From an uncultured Ruminococcus sp. (GTDB lineage: Bacteria > Bacillota > Clostridia > Oscillospirales > Acutalibacteraceae), in contig CACYTI010000017.1 in assembly GCA_902777275.1 (NCBI GenBank), positions 1 through 45,167 on the forward strand: a DNA stretch of 45,167 bases, given 5' to 3'. The notes below the pieces were generated by a model that saw only the letters and a program-made list of their open reading frames with translations, ran no database searches and was not told the DNA's origin. This document shows positions 1-10,682 of this stretch, one piece after another. A program made the position numbers and the translations under genes. The stretch's first letter is position 1. Every line of letters begins with the position of its first letter.

Positions 1-19
1 TGCCGACCGAACATTTGCT

Positions 20-48
20 ATTATAATACTAAGTCCGGCAAATGTCAA
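20..48 (-). promoter_or_regulatory. Consensus sigma-A promoter reading off the left edge
   Basis: On the minus strand a perfect -35 TTGACA (43-48) and a perfect -10 TATAAT (20-25) are separated by exactly 17 bases. Transcription would start near position 12 and leave the window to the left, so the gene it serves is not visible. A perfect match of this sort is typical of strong constitutive or stable-RNA promoters, but the target is unknown. Confidence 0.85.
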
Positions 49-159
49 GCCTTTTTTGAAAATTTTTTAAAAAATTTTTCCGAATATTTTCAGCTTGTGT
101 TTTTTGCCTGTTTTTTCCCTTTCTGCCACTATATATTGTATCTCGCTTTAATTCAATAA

Positions 160-196
160 AGCGGAACAGGCTGCGCTTCCTGCTCCGCTCTTTTTT
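160..196 (+). terminator. Rho-independent terminator
   Basis: An 11-bp stem with one mismatch (160-170 with 179-189) encloses an 8-base loop and is followed by six T on the plus strand. On the minus strand the sequence after the stem is only mildly T-rich, so it may also stop the minus-strand operon that ends with the DUF4250 gene at 301. The rest of 1-300 is AT-rich with no gene visible. Confidence 0.7.
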
Positions 197-300
197 ACTT
201 TATTGGATGTTTCTCCGCCCCGACGTTGAAGGAACGTTTATTTATAGCTATTTATTAATAGGCGCACTGCCCCGTCATGGCAATGACCGTCTCGGTTTTG

Positions 301-474
301 TTATAAAAATCTGTTCAGTTCTTCGCTGTAAGTATAATCTACTGAATTAAGCTTTTCCTCGATCGCCGTCCTGTCCTCCTGCAGGTCATCGCACAGGGCG
401 TCGAGGGACGGATAATAATCGCGCAGCTTTGTGTTGATGTAGCTGAGCAGGATCATCGGGTCATTCGGCAGCAT
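301..474 (-). CDS. DUF4250 family small protein
   Basis: This 57-residue frame begins MLPNDPMILLSYINTKLRDY and continues with an acidic helix-rich half (PSLDALCDD, then EEKLNSVDYTYSEELNRFL). The opening and the YPSLDALC stretch are the recognisable signature of the DUF4250 family, small Firmicute proteins of unknown function. The start ATG (472-474) has a purine-rich AAGGGGG ribosome site about 6 bases upstream. It overlaps the end of the TtcA-like gene by 14 bases, so the two are probably translationally coupled. Family membership is by pattern recognition; function is unknown. Confidence 0.85.
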   Translation of the reverse strand: MLPNDPMILLSYINTKLRDYYPSLDALCDDLQEDRTAIEEKLNSVDYTYSEELNRFL

Positions 475-1339
475 TGCTTTCCCCCTTGTAATTGTCTAAG
501 AAATGGTGTTTCTCACCATGGGTTTTATACGCGATGACCGCGTCGAGGGCAACGTTGTGCATACTGTTGAAAATGTTCGCCTCTACCGCGGGGTTGGTCT
601 TTTTGAGCTGCTGAATAAGCCGCTTTGTCTCCACTCGCTTTGAAGCGGATCCCGAGTCGGTCTCCTCGCTTTCAAGCTCCTCGGTAAAGCGGCAGGCGCA
701 GCGCAGAAAGCATAATTTATTCGCGTCGCGCCATGCGATTATATCCTCCTCGCGGATATAATACATCGGGCGTATAAGCTCCATGCCCTCGTAATTTGTG
801 CTGTGAAGCTTTGGCATCATTGTCTGTATCTGACCGCCCCAAAGCATACTCATAAGGCTGGTTTCGATCACGTCGTCGTAATGATGTCCCAAGGCGATTT
901 TGTTGCAGCCCAAATCGCGCGCTGTTTTGTACAGATGTCCGCGCCGCATACGGGCGCACAGATAGCACGGCGATTTCTTTACATTTACGACCGAGTCGAA
1001 AATGTCGCTTTCAAAAATCGTCACGGGTACGTTCAGCATTGCCGCGTTTCTCTCGATTTGCAGGCGGTTCGCGGGGCTGTAGCCCGGGTCCATAACCAAA
1101 AACACAAGCTCAAAAGGGAATTTGTTCCGCCGCTTAAGCTCCTGAAAAAGCTTAGCCATAAGCATTGAATCCTTTCCGCCCGAAATGCAGACGGCAATTT
1201 TGTCATCAGGCTCAACAAGCGAAAAATCCGCTACCGCCCTTGCAAAACGGTGGACAAGCTTCTCTTTGAAGCGCCTGCGCCCCGTGAGCGACTGCTCGAC
1301 CGCTGCGGCGCGGCTGTGGTTTTGTTCGGTTACTGTCAT
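461..1339 (-). CDS. ttcA: TtcA-like tRNA 2-thiocytidine synthetase family protein
   Basis: PP-loop ATPase of the TtcA family, expected to adenylate a tRNA cytidine and replace oxygen with sulfur. The protein (292 aa from the chosen start) has the PP-loop SGGKDS near residue 55, the CYLCAR cysteine pair near residue 130 that in TtcA helps hold an Fe-S cluster, the GHHYDD motif following it, and a further cysteine pair (CACRF) near residue 215. The frame is open to an ATG at 1363, which overlaps the upstream stop codon. The ATG at 1339 has AGGAG 5 bases ahead and is preferred. It lies directly behind the zinc-ribbon membrane protein and overlaps DUF4250. Substrate position (C32) is family knowledge; some Firmicute relatives may act on other substrates. 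Confidence 0.78.
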   Translation of the reverse strand: MTVTEQNHSRAAAVEQSLTGRRRFKEKLVHRFARAVADFSLVEPDDKIAVCISGGKDSMLMAKLFQELKRRNKFPFELVFLVMDPGYSPANRLQIERNAAMLNVPVTIFESDIFDSVVNVKKSPCYLCARMRRGHLYKTARDLGCNKIALGHHYDDVIETSLMSMLWGGQIQTMMPKLHSTNYEGMELIRPMYYIREEDIIAWRDANKLCFLRCACRFTEELESEETDSGSASKRVETKRLIQQLKKTNPAVEANIFNSMHNVALDAVIAYKTHGEKHHFLDNYKGESNAAE

Positions 1340-1359
1340 AATAACTCCTGAATTCACTG

Positions 1360-3633
1360 TCATTCGCTCAGAGGGGCATAGTCTGTCAAATCAGCTTCAA
1401 AGTCGATCCCCATACCGTCGCCCGCGTTGTCGGAGCTTATTCTCATGTGGACCGCACCGCCGTCGAGCATGAGCGTTCCCGTGCCCGAATTGCCGGAAGT
1501 GTCGGTATAATCGAAATCTCCTTTGCCGTTGTTCATCTCGACCTCGATGTTTTCGGCGGTTTCCTCGCGCGAAACCATAATATAATTCGCCGTTACGCTT
1601 AAGGTTACGCGATTTCCGCTGACCGAGGTGATTTTCACCTGATGTCCGACATTTCCCTGAGCGTTGTCTGACCATGTTCCCAAATATTTCTCATAATCGT
1701 CTGCCGAAGTGGTTTGCGGAACCGTTCGGTTCTGATTGATGACTTTGATCGGATACGAATCATAATAAGCGTCGATAACATATCCGTCGGTTATCACGCA
1801 GTCAACCCTGCAGTTTATCGAGCTGTCCACCGCGCAGGGCGTCAGCTCGTCGCCCGAAACAAGCCATAACTTTTTAATTTTACAATTATCCCCACTGCCC
1901 TGCTGATAGACCGCGTACAAATTTTCGGGCTTAGCTTTATCAAAGGTAAAGGTATAGTAACCGTCCTCAGCCTTCGGAAGGTCAAGAGGCTTGCAAGCTC
2001 CCGTTTTTCTGTCAAAGATATAGTATTTTTCTCCCGTATAAGTATCCTTGAGTATCGCTTTGTCCGTGGCGGGAGAAGCTATTATAAGCGTTGCGGTCAC
2101 TTCGATTTCAGGAGATTTTTTCAGCTCTCCGTCAACAGCCGTATAAAGAAAGTGCTCGCTTAATGTTTCGTCCTCGCCGTTGACGCTATATGAATCGAAG
2201 CACGGATTGCCCGAGCCGTTGAAATAGCCGTGAGGTGAAACCGAACAGTTCTCGATCTCATCGGTGAATTTTCCCGTAGCAAAATCGAATTTGCAGACAA
2301 TATTTTTCTTGTTTTCATCGTTAGCGGCTGGCGCTTTTGAGCAGTACATTATATCGCCGCAGACCACCGCTTTTTCCGGAGTGAAGCTGACGTCCTTATA
2401 CTGCTTTGTTTCCTTCGTGGCAAGGCTGTAGCGGCAGAAGTCATAACCGCCGGTGCTTTTGTTCTCCCTGACATAGTAAAGGCAGTCGTTGTACAGATGA
2501 ACCGGCGTGATTTTTTCATCCGAAGAAAACAAAACCTGATTCTGAGTTCCGTCCGATTTTACGGAGCAGACATGATTCTTATTCTTTTCTTCCCTGACAT
2601 AAAAAATTATTTCACCGTTTGAAAGGAGCTGTCCGTCGTTTTTATCGGCTATGATAACGTTGTTTTTGTCCGTTATTGACTGACGGCTTTTTATTCCCTC
2701 TCCATCTGCTATAAAATACTGACCGCCCGCTATGATGATGCCGCTGCCCGAAACGGGGGTCTCGCTCACTGCGGGAAAGGCAGCTTCGTCCGAGGTCGCG
2801 CTTTTGTTTGCGACCGACTTCGCGCCCTTACTGGGGATCATTACAAACTCGTCCTTATCGCGGTCGTAGGTAAACGCGACCGTTTCATAGGAAATTTTGT
2901 CCTTAACCTTGTTTTTCACGTCGCTCATCGCCCGCATCGCAGCGTCGCGCTCAAGCGAATCCTCCAAGGTCACAATGCTCAGCGCGACCATATTGACGCC
3001 CGTTTCGGTGTCGGTGGGACCGACGCGCAGCTCCTTCATCTCGGAGTTGACGTCGCCGCTCTTTACGGTCTTTGCTTTCATGGTGAAGCCGCCGCCTACA
3101 TATTCGAGAGCGGTGCGGGACTGATTAAGGATCCATTTATCAACGTCAAGACCGGCTGCCGTCACCTCGTCAGGCGTCGCGGAGCGGTTCCGGTTCAATT
3201 TTGTCGTAAATTCGGCGCAGGTCAGGTCAAAGGTCAGGTCGTCCTTATCTACGTTGTTCCTTGTAAACAAATAATACGCCAGTCCGCCTATGATAAGCAT
3301 TATAACAAGCAGAGAAATCAGAACAATGAGCGGCGCCTTGCTCTTTTTCTTTTTCGGCGGCTTTTTCACGGGACTTTTACCGGTTTGTGCGTGCCTTGCC
3401 TGTTTCTTCTGCTTAACGGGCTTTTCCGGCTGCGCGTGCTTTGCCTGCTGCTTTTTTTCATTGGGCTTCTCGGGTTGTACCTGCCTTGCGCGTTGCTTTT
3501 GCTCAATGGGCTTTTTATTTTTTTCAGTCTGTTTGGCAGCGGAGCTTGCAGCCTTCTTCGCGGAATAACCGCATTTTGGGCAGACCTCCATGACATCCTT
3601 TGTGAAGCATCCGCAGTTTTTACAAATCGCCAT
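1360..3633 (-). CDS. Zinc-ribbon, single-pass membrane protein with extracytoplasmic beta-propeller-like domain
   Basis: 757 aa. Residues 1-25 form a CxxC...CxxC zinc ribbon (CKNCGCF, CPKCGYS). Residues about 33-100 are a very basic Lys/Gln-rich stretch built from imperfect 15-residue repeats around QARHAQ/QAKHAQPEKP. One hydrophobic segment follows (about 101-125, rich in Leu/Ile/Val). The large remainder holds repeated YYVRE/GEIIFYV-type strands reminiscent of DUF5050-like propellers, and ends in a separate small beta domain beginning YLGTWSD. The predicted layout is a cytoplasmic zinc ribbon with an outside sensor or structural domain. The start ATG at 3633 has GAGGAAC upstream. Function is not recognised; the domain naming after the membrane segment is inference. 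Confidence 0.75.
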   Translation of the reverse strand: MAICKNCGCFTKDVMEVCPKCGYSAKKAASSAAKQTEKNKKPIEQKQRARQVQPEKPNEKKQQAKHAQPEKPVKQKKQARHAQTGKSPVKKPPKKKKSKAPLIVLISLLVIMLIIGGLAYYLFTRNNVDKDDLTFDLTCAEFTTKLNRNRSATPDEVTAAGLDVDKWILNQSRTALEYVGGGFTMKAKTVKSGDVNSEMKELRVGPTDTETGVNMVALSIVTLEDSLERDAAMRAMSDVKNKVKDKISYETVAFTYDRDKDEFVMIPSKGAKSVANKSATSDEAAFPAVSETPVSGSGIIIAGGQYFIADGEGIKSRQSITDKNNVIIADKNDGQLLSNGEIIFYVREEKNKNHVCSVKSDGTQNQVLFSSDEKITPVHLYNDCLYYVRENKSTGGYDFCRYSLATKETKQYKDVSFTPEKAVVCGDIMYCSKAPAANDENKKNIVCKFDFATGKFTDEIENCSVSPHGYFNGSGNPCFDSYSVNGEDETLSEHFLYTAVDGELKKSPEIEVTATLIIASPATDKAILKDTYTGEKYYIFDRKTGACKPLDLPKAEDGYYTFTFDKAKPENLYAVYQQGSGDNCKIKKLWLVSGDELTPCAVDSSINCRVDCVITDGYVIDAYYDSYPIKVINQNRTVPQTTSADDYEKYLGTWSDNAQGNVGHQVKITSVSGNRVTLSVTANYIMVSREETAENIEVEMNNGKGDFDYTDTSGNSGTGTLMLDGGAVHMRISSDNAGDGMGIDFEADLTDYAPLSE

Positions 3634-3653
3634 AATAGTTCCTCATAGTTGTT

Positions 3654-3692
3654 CAGGCAGAGGGCAAAAAGCCTTCCGCCTGTGTTTTTTTT
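3654..3692 (+). terminator. Plus-strand terminator-like hairpin in the leader of the zinc-ribbon gene
   Basis: The arms 3654-3665 and 3671-3682 pair with G-T wobbles around an A5 loop and are followed by eight T on the plus strand. No plus-strand gene lies upstream, so it may block antisense transcription or be a structured leader for the minus-strand gene starting at 3633. Confidence 0.45.
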
Positions 3693-3748
3693 CTTTATGA
3701 TACGCTTGACCGTCCCGCAGTCGTTTATATAAACAAATTTAGGACGGA

Positions 3749-3762
3749 AAGCCCGAAAGGGC

Positions 3763-3764
<2 letters not shown>
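3749..3764 (-). terminator. Small GAAA-loop hairpin at the end of the Clp gene
   Basis: AAGCCC-GAAA-GGGCTT overlaps the TAA stop of the ClpE-like gene. The following minus-strand sequence is only moderately T-rich, so termination may be partial. Confidence 0.4.
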
Positions 3765-6090
<2,326 letters not shown>

Positions 6091-6124
6091 AATAATCTCC
6101 TTTTTTGTAATGGTTACTGATAAC

Positions 6125-6153
6125 AGTATAAATTATTCCGCCCGTGAAATCAA
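6125..6153 (-). promoter_or_regulatory. Promoter for the ClpE-like gene
   Basis: On the minus strand, -35 TTGATT (6148-6153) and -10 TATACT (6125-6130) are 17 bases apart, about 35 bases before the ATG. No inverted repeat of the CIRCE type or CtsR heptad repeat is apparent next to it. Confidence 0.7.
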
Positions 6154-6240
6154 GCGTATTCACACAATCTTAACTTAATTTAAAACAAATCGCCGTTATT
6201 ACTAATTTTCGGCAATACTCCTTCACGGCAATTAAACGTA

Positions 6241-6825
6241 TTAACCGACGCTTTTACTGTTTTTTTCTTTATTCATTTTTACGAACACCACTGCATACTG
6301 CGCCAGAGCTATCAGCATGACCACAGTCACAATGATAAGTCCGCCGACAACAAGCGCCATGTTTTCTTTTCCCGTGATTATATTGACAAATATAATGAGG
6401 CATATAACCACATAAAACACCAATGTAGCGATTTTTCCGAAAATATTCGCGGGCGGCGGCGACATCTTGTTAAGCATCAGAATAAAACCGCCGAGCAGCA
6501 TCAAAAACTCCTTGAACACCAACACAAGCATTATCGGCAAAATCGAGGGCATATAAATAACCATGCAGACCGCCACGGAAATCAGCGTCACCTTATCCGC
6601 TATCGGATCCAGTATTTTTCCCAATGAGGTGACCTGATTGAACTTTCTTGCAAAAAAGCCGTCGAAGCAATCGCTCAGTCCCGACAGGCCTATCATTATG
6701 CCTGCGGCGATATAATTCCCTTTTAGAAAAAAGTAAATAAACGGCGGCACCAGCAAAAATCTGACATAGGTTATCAGATTCGGCACGGTCACCAAATCCC
6801 TCGGTTTAAAGCTCCAACCTTCCAT
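6241..6825 (-). CDS. pgsA: CDP-diacylglycerol-glycerol-3-phosphate 3-phosphatidyltransferase (PgsA)
   Basis: Makes phosphatidylglycerophosphate from CDP-diacylglycerol and glycerol-3-phosphate, the committed step to phosphatidylglycerol, in the membrane. 194 aa, usual length. The CDP-alcohol phosphotransferase motif D-x2-DG-x2-AR-x8-G-x3-D-x3-D is complete at about residues 52-74 (SDCFDGFFARKF, then GKILDPIADK). Four to five hydrophobic helices follow. The N-terminal VPNLITYVRFLL is also typical of PgsA. The start ATG at 6825 has only a weak GGGTGG site. It follows the CvpA gene on the same strand with a gap of about 75 bases. Confidence 0.92.
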   Translation of the reverse strand: MEGWSFKPRDLVTVPNLITYVRFLLVPPFIYFFLKGNYIAAGIMIGLSGLSDCFDGFFARKFNQVTSLGKILDPIADKVTLISVAVCMVIYMPSILPIMLVLVFKEFLMLLGGFILMLNKMSPPPANIFGKIATLVFYVVICLIIFVNIITGKENMALVVGGLIIVTVVMLIALAQYAVVFVKMNKEKNSKSVG

Positions 6826-6900
6826 TTTTAACCACCCATCCTTTAGCCCTTACAACGCGCGGGCAGCGCGGAATTTTTTGGGAACATTCAGAAATTCCCT

Positions 6901-7575
6901 TTATTTAAAAATCAGCAGCGCGTTAAACAAGCCGCCGAAAATCGAGGCGTTTTCGGCAAGCTGCGGATTGGCGCAGCTTACGGCAACGTATAAAATGTTT
7001 GCCACGAAGAAAACGAAGATGACGCCCTCAAGCAGTCCGAGAAATCCGCCTAAGATCATATTGAGCTGGCGGACGACCGGAATGCGGAAAACGAGGAGCG
7101 CTTTTCTTATCAACAGCTTGAAAACGACCCAGAGAAGAATAAAGACCAGACACGTAAACAGCGTTGACATTATAAACACGGTCAAATCGCCGATAGGCTT
7201 CTCAACGGCGCGGGCAAGCTCTGCGGGAGTATTTGCCTGCACCACGAACCTTCCCTGCAAATCTCCGGAGGATACCCCGAACAGCCGCGTAAAGCCGTTC
7301 AGCAGATTTTGCACTCCGCTCGGCAGCGCGCTAATGCTGTTATGAGCGGTGTAGTCAACTCCGTACTCACCCGCATTGCTCTGCAAATGAGCGATTATGT
7401 TGTTTTTCAGAAAAGTGTCGTAAGCAGCCTGAGCAAGATACGACCCCAAAAAATGCGAAATAACTGCGCTTGCAGCCATAGCCGCTAAATTGAGCAGCGT
7501 CCGCGCCGCGCCCCGGAAGAAGCCCAACACGATGAAAACTATAATAAGAACAATAATAACAACAGAAGAAATCAT
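6901..7575 (-). CDS. CvpA family membrane protein
   Basis: 224 aa with four predicted membrane helices (about 3-20, 25-50, 125-150, 165-190). The N-terminal pattern of a helix, GFFRGAARTLLNLAA and then a second helix is characteristic of CvpA (colicin V production) proteins. A hydrophilic loop at about 55-115 faces outside. Its partner DUF5711 gene ends only 13 bases upstream, so the two are co-transcribed. The molecular role of CvpA in Firmicutes is not settled. Confidence 0.8.
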   Translation of the reverse strand: MISSVVIIVLIIVFIVLGFFRGAARTLLNLAAMAASAVISHFLGSYLAQAAYDTFLKNNIIAHLQSNAGEYGVDYTAHNSISALPSGVQNLLNGFTRLFGVSSGDLQGRFVVQANTPAELARAVEKPIGDLTVFIMSTLFTCLVFILLWVVFKLLIRKALLVFRIPVVRQLNMILGGFLGLLEGVIFVFFVANILYVAVSCANPQLAENASIFGGLFNALLIFK

Positions 7576-7588
7576 AATTACAATAATA

Positions 7589-8866
7589 TCAATAAGCCGA
7601 GTCCGGCGAGGACTGGTGAGTAAGGTCGAGTTTTCTTATCTGATTTACGCTGAGAACATAGGCTTCGGATTCAGACGTCAGAATTATTCTTTCGGAGCCT
7701 GTTCCGGCGTAGCAGGAATACCGCTGCGAGCCGTCGCTGTTGAAAACATATACCATGTTTCCGTCGAGCGTGGCTGTCACGCCGCGAAATGACGAAAGCG
7801 ATTCCGAGCTGAACGAGGTGTCGGCTGAATAGATCAAATCGCCCCCGTCGTTATAGGTTATGAGATCGCAGCTTCTTCCGTCACCGCTTTTTGAAAGCGC
7901 GAGCGAAAAGGTTCCCGATTCCGGGCAGAAGCAGTAATTCGCCAGTGGCTTGCCCTCATAATCTATCCTTCTCAGCTCGTCGCCGTCGGTCAGAACAACG
8001 TAGGAAGCGTTGCCGCCGACAAGCGCGGCGCGGGCTCCGCTCAGATATTTGCTGTCTATAATGTAATCGCCCTCGATCTCATGCTTGGCTAAGGGTTCAT
8101 CCCTTGCAAAATCGAGCACGTAAACACACGTTTTTATCTCGCCCTCACTGTTGCTTATGCCGCAGGCTACACAGCCCGTGCCGCTCGAATTGATCGTCAC
8201 CGAGTTTATGTAATATTCTGCAAAAGAATATTTAAACATACGGTTGTTATTAGCGTCAAAGGCGTAAAGCTGGCTGTAATAGCCGTTTCCCTCTATCACA
8301 TAGCAATATTTTCCGTTGGCGGCAATATCCGCGGCGAGTATTCCGCCGTCGGCTGTTCCGCTGTAGAGCTTGCTGTCAAAGCTCGCTATCTGATAATCCT
8401 TTTCACCCAAGCCGAAAAGAAAGTAACGGTTCTCCTTCGACTTCATAACGGGCTTTGTATATCTGAGCTGTAGATTGCAAACCTCGCGTCCCGTGTTATT
8501 CAAAGTGACAAACGAGGTGTCGGAGGCATAGGCGACCCTGCCCTGATGAACCGAAAAATTTCCCTGCTCCGCTTCGCTTCCGACAATATTGACGGGATAA
8601 CCCTGTCCTGCGGTGCCCAAAACCTCATAGTGCCACCACATACTTATATTATCCCACGTGAGCTTTTCCCTGTTGGCAAAAGCAAACACGATAAGAGTCA
8701 GGAGAAGCACTCCCGCAACGCCGAAAATGATTTTTTTAACGGCAGTTACGGACATTTCGGTTTTTTCCTGTTCATAATCATCAAGAGGCACATCCTCGTA
8801 GCTTATCACGGTGCGCTCCTTGTTTGCCATTCGTTCGGCGTAATGTCCCTTTATTTTCTTAAACAT
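7589..8866 (-). CDS. DUF5711 family membrane-anchored beta-propeller protein
   Basis: 425 aa. A cytoplasmic N-terminus of about 45 residues precedes one strong membrane helix (about 46-66). The rest is extracytoplasmic, with repeated blade-like stretches (for example YQIASFDSKLYSG, SQLYAFDANNNRMF, DLIYSADTSF) as expected for DUF5711. The start ATG at 8866 has AGAGG 7 bases upstream. It sits directly before cvpA, a pairing I recall from other Clostridia. Function is unknown; an extracytoplasmic sensing or cell-envelope role is inference from topology only. Confidence 0.75.
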   Translation of the reverse strand: MFKKIKGHYAERMANKERTVISYEDVPLDDYEQEKTEMSVTAVKKIIFGVAGVLLLTLIVFAFANREKLTWDNISMWWHYEVLGTAGQGYPVNIVGSEAEQGNFSVHQGRVAYASDTSFVTLNNTGREVCNLQLRYTKPVMKSKENRYFLFGLGEKDYQIASFDSKLYSGTADGGILAADIAANGKYCYVIEGNGYYSQLYAFDANNNRMFKYSFAEYYINSVTINSSGTGCVACGISNSEGEIKTCVYVLDFARDEPLAKHEIEGDYIIDSKYLSGARAALVGGNASYVVLTDGDELRRIDYEGKPLANYCFCPESGTFSLALSKSGDGRSCDLITYNDGGDLIYSADTSFSSESLSSFRGVTATLDGNMVYVFNSDGSQRYSCYAGTGSERIILTSESEAYVLSVNQIRKLDLTHQSSPDSAY

Positions 8867-8956
8867 CTTTTCCTCTTTTCATAACAAAATCTGCAACTTA
8901 AGAAAAAGCATTGTTATCTTTGACCTTGCAGTGAAGGTACGGCTGTGGTGTCAAGA

Positions 8957-9064
8957 GTAACATGGTATTCGCCCATGCACCGTGGTTGTTTCCACGTCCG
9001 ATTGTCGATAGAAATACAAACGTTTGGTGCAATGCCCCCGGACAGAAGCAAGCCCTGTCCCTAC
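8957..9064 (-). repeat. GTAGGG/CCCTAC-ended hairpin repeat, copy at 9 kb
   Basis: Read on the minus strand from 9064 it starts GTAGGGACAG, forms a stem GGACAG/CTGTCC, and runs through the family core (GACAATCGGACGTGGAAACA, then GGTGCA, GGGCG). The inner stem here is CGTGG/CCACG, whereas the 40-kb copies have GACGT/ACGTC, so pairing is kept with different bases. The distal hairpin has decayed and the terminal CCCTAC is lost, so the left boundary is approximate. It fills the gap between truA and the DUF5711 gene; no gene is seen at 8867-9135. Confidence 0.75.
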
Positions 9065-9135
9065 AAACTGTTTGAAAACTTGCATTAGTTTGTGATGGTG
9101 TTTTTAATAATCCGCCGCGTTCTTCTTTCAATAAA

Positions 9136-9900
9136 TCAGTAATATATCCTGTTCAGATACAGTCCGCACGCCTGTGCGGTCGGACCCGCGAACTGTCTGT
9201 TTTTCTTTTCTATAATAGCGGGGATCCCGTCGGGCGGTATCTTTCCCTGCGCTATCCTAAGCAAGGTGCCGACCATTATCCGCACCATGTTGTACAGAAA
9301 GCCGTCCGCTTCAACGCGCATAAGCACCAGATCGCCCTCGCGCGTCACGGAAAAGCTCTTGACACAGCGCGTCATGTCGCCCGCCTCGCGGTTGTCGGGG
9401 GTGCAGAAAGATGTGAAATCGTGCCTGCCGACATAAGCCTGCGCCGCCGCGTTGAGCGTTTCGACATTGAGCGGATAGCGGTAGTGAAGGGCGTAGCCCT
9501 CCAAAAACGGGTCCCGCACCTCGCTGTTCCAGATTTTATATATATATTCCTTGCTTTTGCAGCTGTAGCGCGCGTGAAAATCCGCGCTGACCTCAACGCA
9601 GTCCAACACAGCCACCGAGCGCGGCAGCCAGCGGTTCATAGCCGCCTTAAGCCTTTCCGGGGGTATCGGGTGCGAAAGCTTCACGCTGACGCAGTAGCGG
9701 TTTGCGTGAACGCCGCTGTCGGTGCGACTGCAGCCCTTTACGTCCATGCGCTCGCCCGTGATTTTTTCAAGCGCGGTCTGGAACGCCTCCTGAACCGTAT
9801 AGGCGTTCTGCTGTATCTGCCAGCCGTGAAAGCACTTGCCGTCATATGTAATTGTGAGAAGGAGGTTCCTTAAATCGACCAATTCACAAATATGTTGCAT
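9136..9900 (-). CDS. truA: tRNA pseudouridine(38-40) synthase TruA
   Basis: Isomerises uridines 38-40 in the tRNA anticodon arm. 254 aa, normal length. The catalytic-aspartate motif is CSRTDSGVHA at about residues 59-68; YDGKCFHGWQIQ near the start and the later FTSFCTP and MVRIMVGTLL motifs are also TruA hallmarks. The frame stays open upstream inside ecfT. I chose the ATG at 9900 because GGAG lies 8 bases before it, and the family normally begins a few residues before the LTITYDG strand. It overlaps the end of ecfT by 31 bases and closes the ruv-ecf operon. Confidence 0.93.
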   Translation of the reverse strand: MQHICELVDLRNLLLTITYDGKCFHGWQIQQNAYTVQEAFQTALEKITGERMDVKGCSRTDSGVHANRYCVSVKLSHPIPPERLKAAMNRWLPRSVAVLDCVEVSADFHARYSCKSKEYIYKIWNSEVRDPFLEGYALHYRYPLNVETLNAAAQAYVGRHDFTSFCTPDNREAGDMTRCVKSFSVTREGDLVLMRVEADGFLYNMVRIMVGTLLRIAQGKIPPDGIPAIIEKKNRQFAGPTAQACGLYLNRIYY

Positions 9901-10682
9901 AATATTACTCCGCCGATGACAAGCGCGAGAACGATGAACGAAATAACATCGCGCCTTGTCATGTGAATTTGTTTCATGCGGGTCCTGCCCGCTCCGCCCC
10001 TGTAGCAGCGGCACTCCATAGCCGTCGCAACGTCGTAGGCGCGCCTGAATGCGGATACGAACAGCGGGATAAGCACGGGAATGAGCGCCTTTACCCTTTT
10101 AAACAGGTTGCCCGATTCCATGTCCGCGCCCCTCGCCTTCTGCGCCTGCATGATTTTGTCGGTTTCCTCAAGCAGAGTCGGAACAAAGCGCAGCGCGAGC
10201 GACATCATCATCGCGACCTCGTGCACCGGGAACCTTATGAGCTTGAGCGGCCGCATAAGGCGCTCGATAGCGTCCGTAAGCTCTGTGGGCGAGGTGGTGA
10301 AGGTCAGGCAGGAGCTTGCCAAAATCAGTGAGATTATCCGCACCGTTACAAACACCGCGCGGTGTATCCCGTTGTAGGTTATTTTGAAAACCCACCACTG
10401 CCAAATCGGATCTCCGGAGCCGTAGAACAAATTGAGCAGCGATGTAAACAAAACTATAAATATTATAACCTTTAAGCTTTTAAAATAAAACTTAGGCGAT
10501 ATTTCACTTAGAATAAGAAACAGCGCCGTAAACGCAGAGGTTATCGCCAAAGCCGCATAATTGAAGGTGCAGAAAATTATGACGATATATGCGATAAACA
10601 TCAGTATCTTCGCGCGCGGGTCCAGCCTGTGAACAAGGCTTTTTCCGGGAAAATACTGACCGAAGGCAACATCTCTTACCAC
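9870..10682 (-). CDS. ecfT: Energy-coupling factor transporter membrane protein EcfT
   Basis: Membrane coupling subunit of an ECF vitamin/metal transporter, linking two ATPases to a substrate-binding S component. 270 aa with about five or six helices. The cytoplasmic coupling region shows KARGAD (about residue 185) and AMECRCY (about residue 220). The second is the position of the usual AMEARGY, so one of the Ala-Arg-Gly elements is a Cys-Arg-Cys variant. It starts with GTG at 10682, overlapping ecfA2 by 7 bases. No S-component gene is in the window, which fits a shared (group II) module. Confidence 0.93.
   Translation of the reverse strand: MVRDVAFGQYFPGKSLVHRLDPRAKILMFIAYIVIIFCTFNYAALAITSAFTALFLILSEISPKFYFKSLKVIIFIVLFTSLLNLFYGSGDPIWQWWVFKITYNGIHRAVFVTVRIISLILASSCLTFTTSPTELTDAIERLMRPLKLIRFPVHEVAMMMSLALRFVPTLLEETDKIMQAQKARGADMESGNLFKRVKALIPVLIPLFVSAFRRAYDVATAMECRCYRGGAGRTRMKQIHMTRRDVISFIVLALVIGGVILCNIFVNWSI

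Noticed and set aside
6091-6240. CIRCE or CtsR operator expected before a clp gene
   Set aside because: Neither the CIRCE inverted repeat nor CtsR heptad repeats could be seen near the promoter.
8898-9131. Small open frame of 77 codons on the minus strand
   Set aside because: It lies across the hairpin repeat element and has no ribosome site or homologous pattern.
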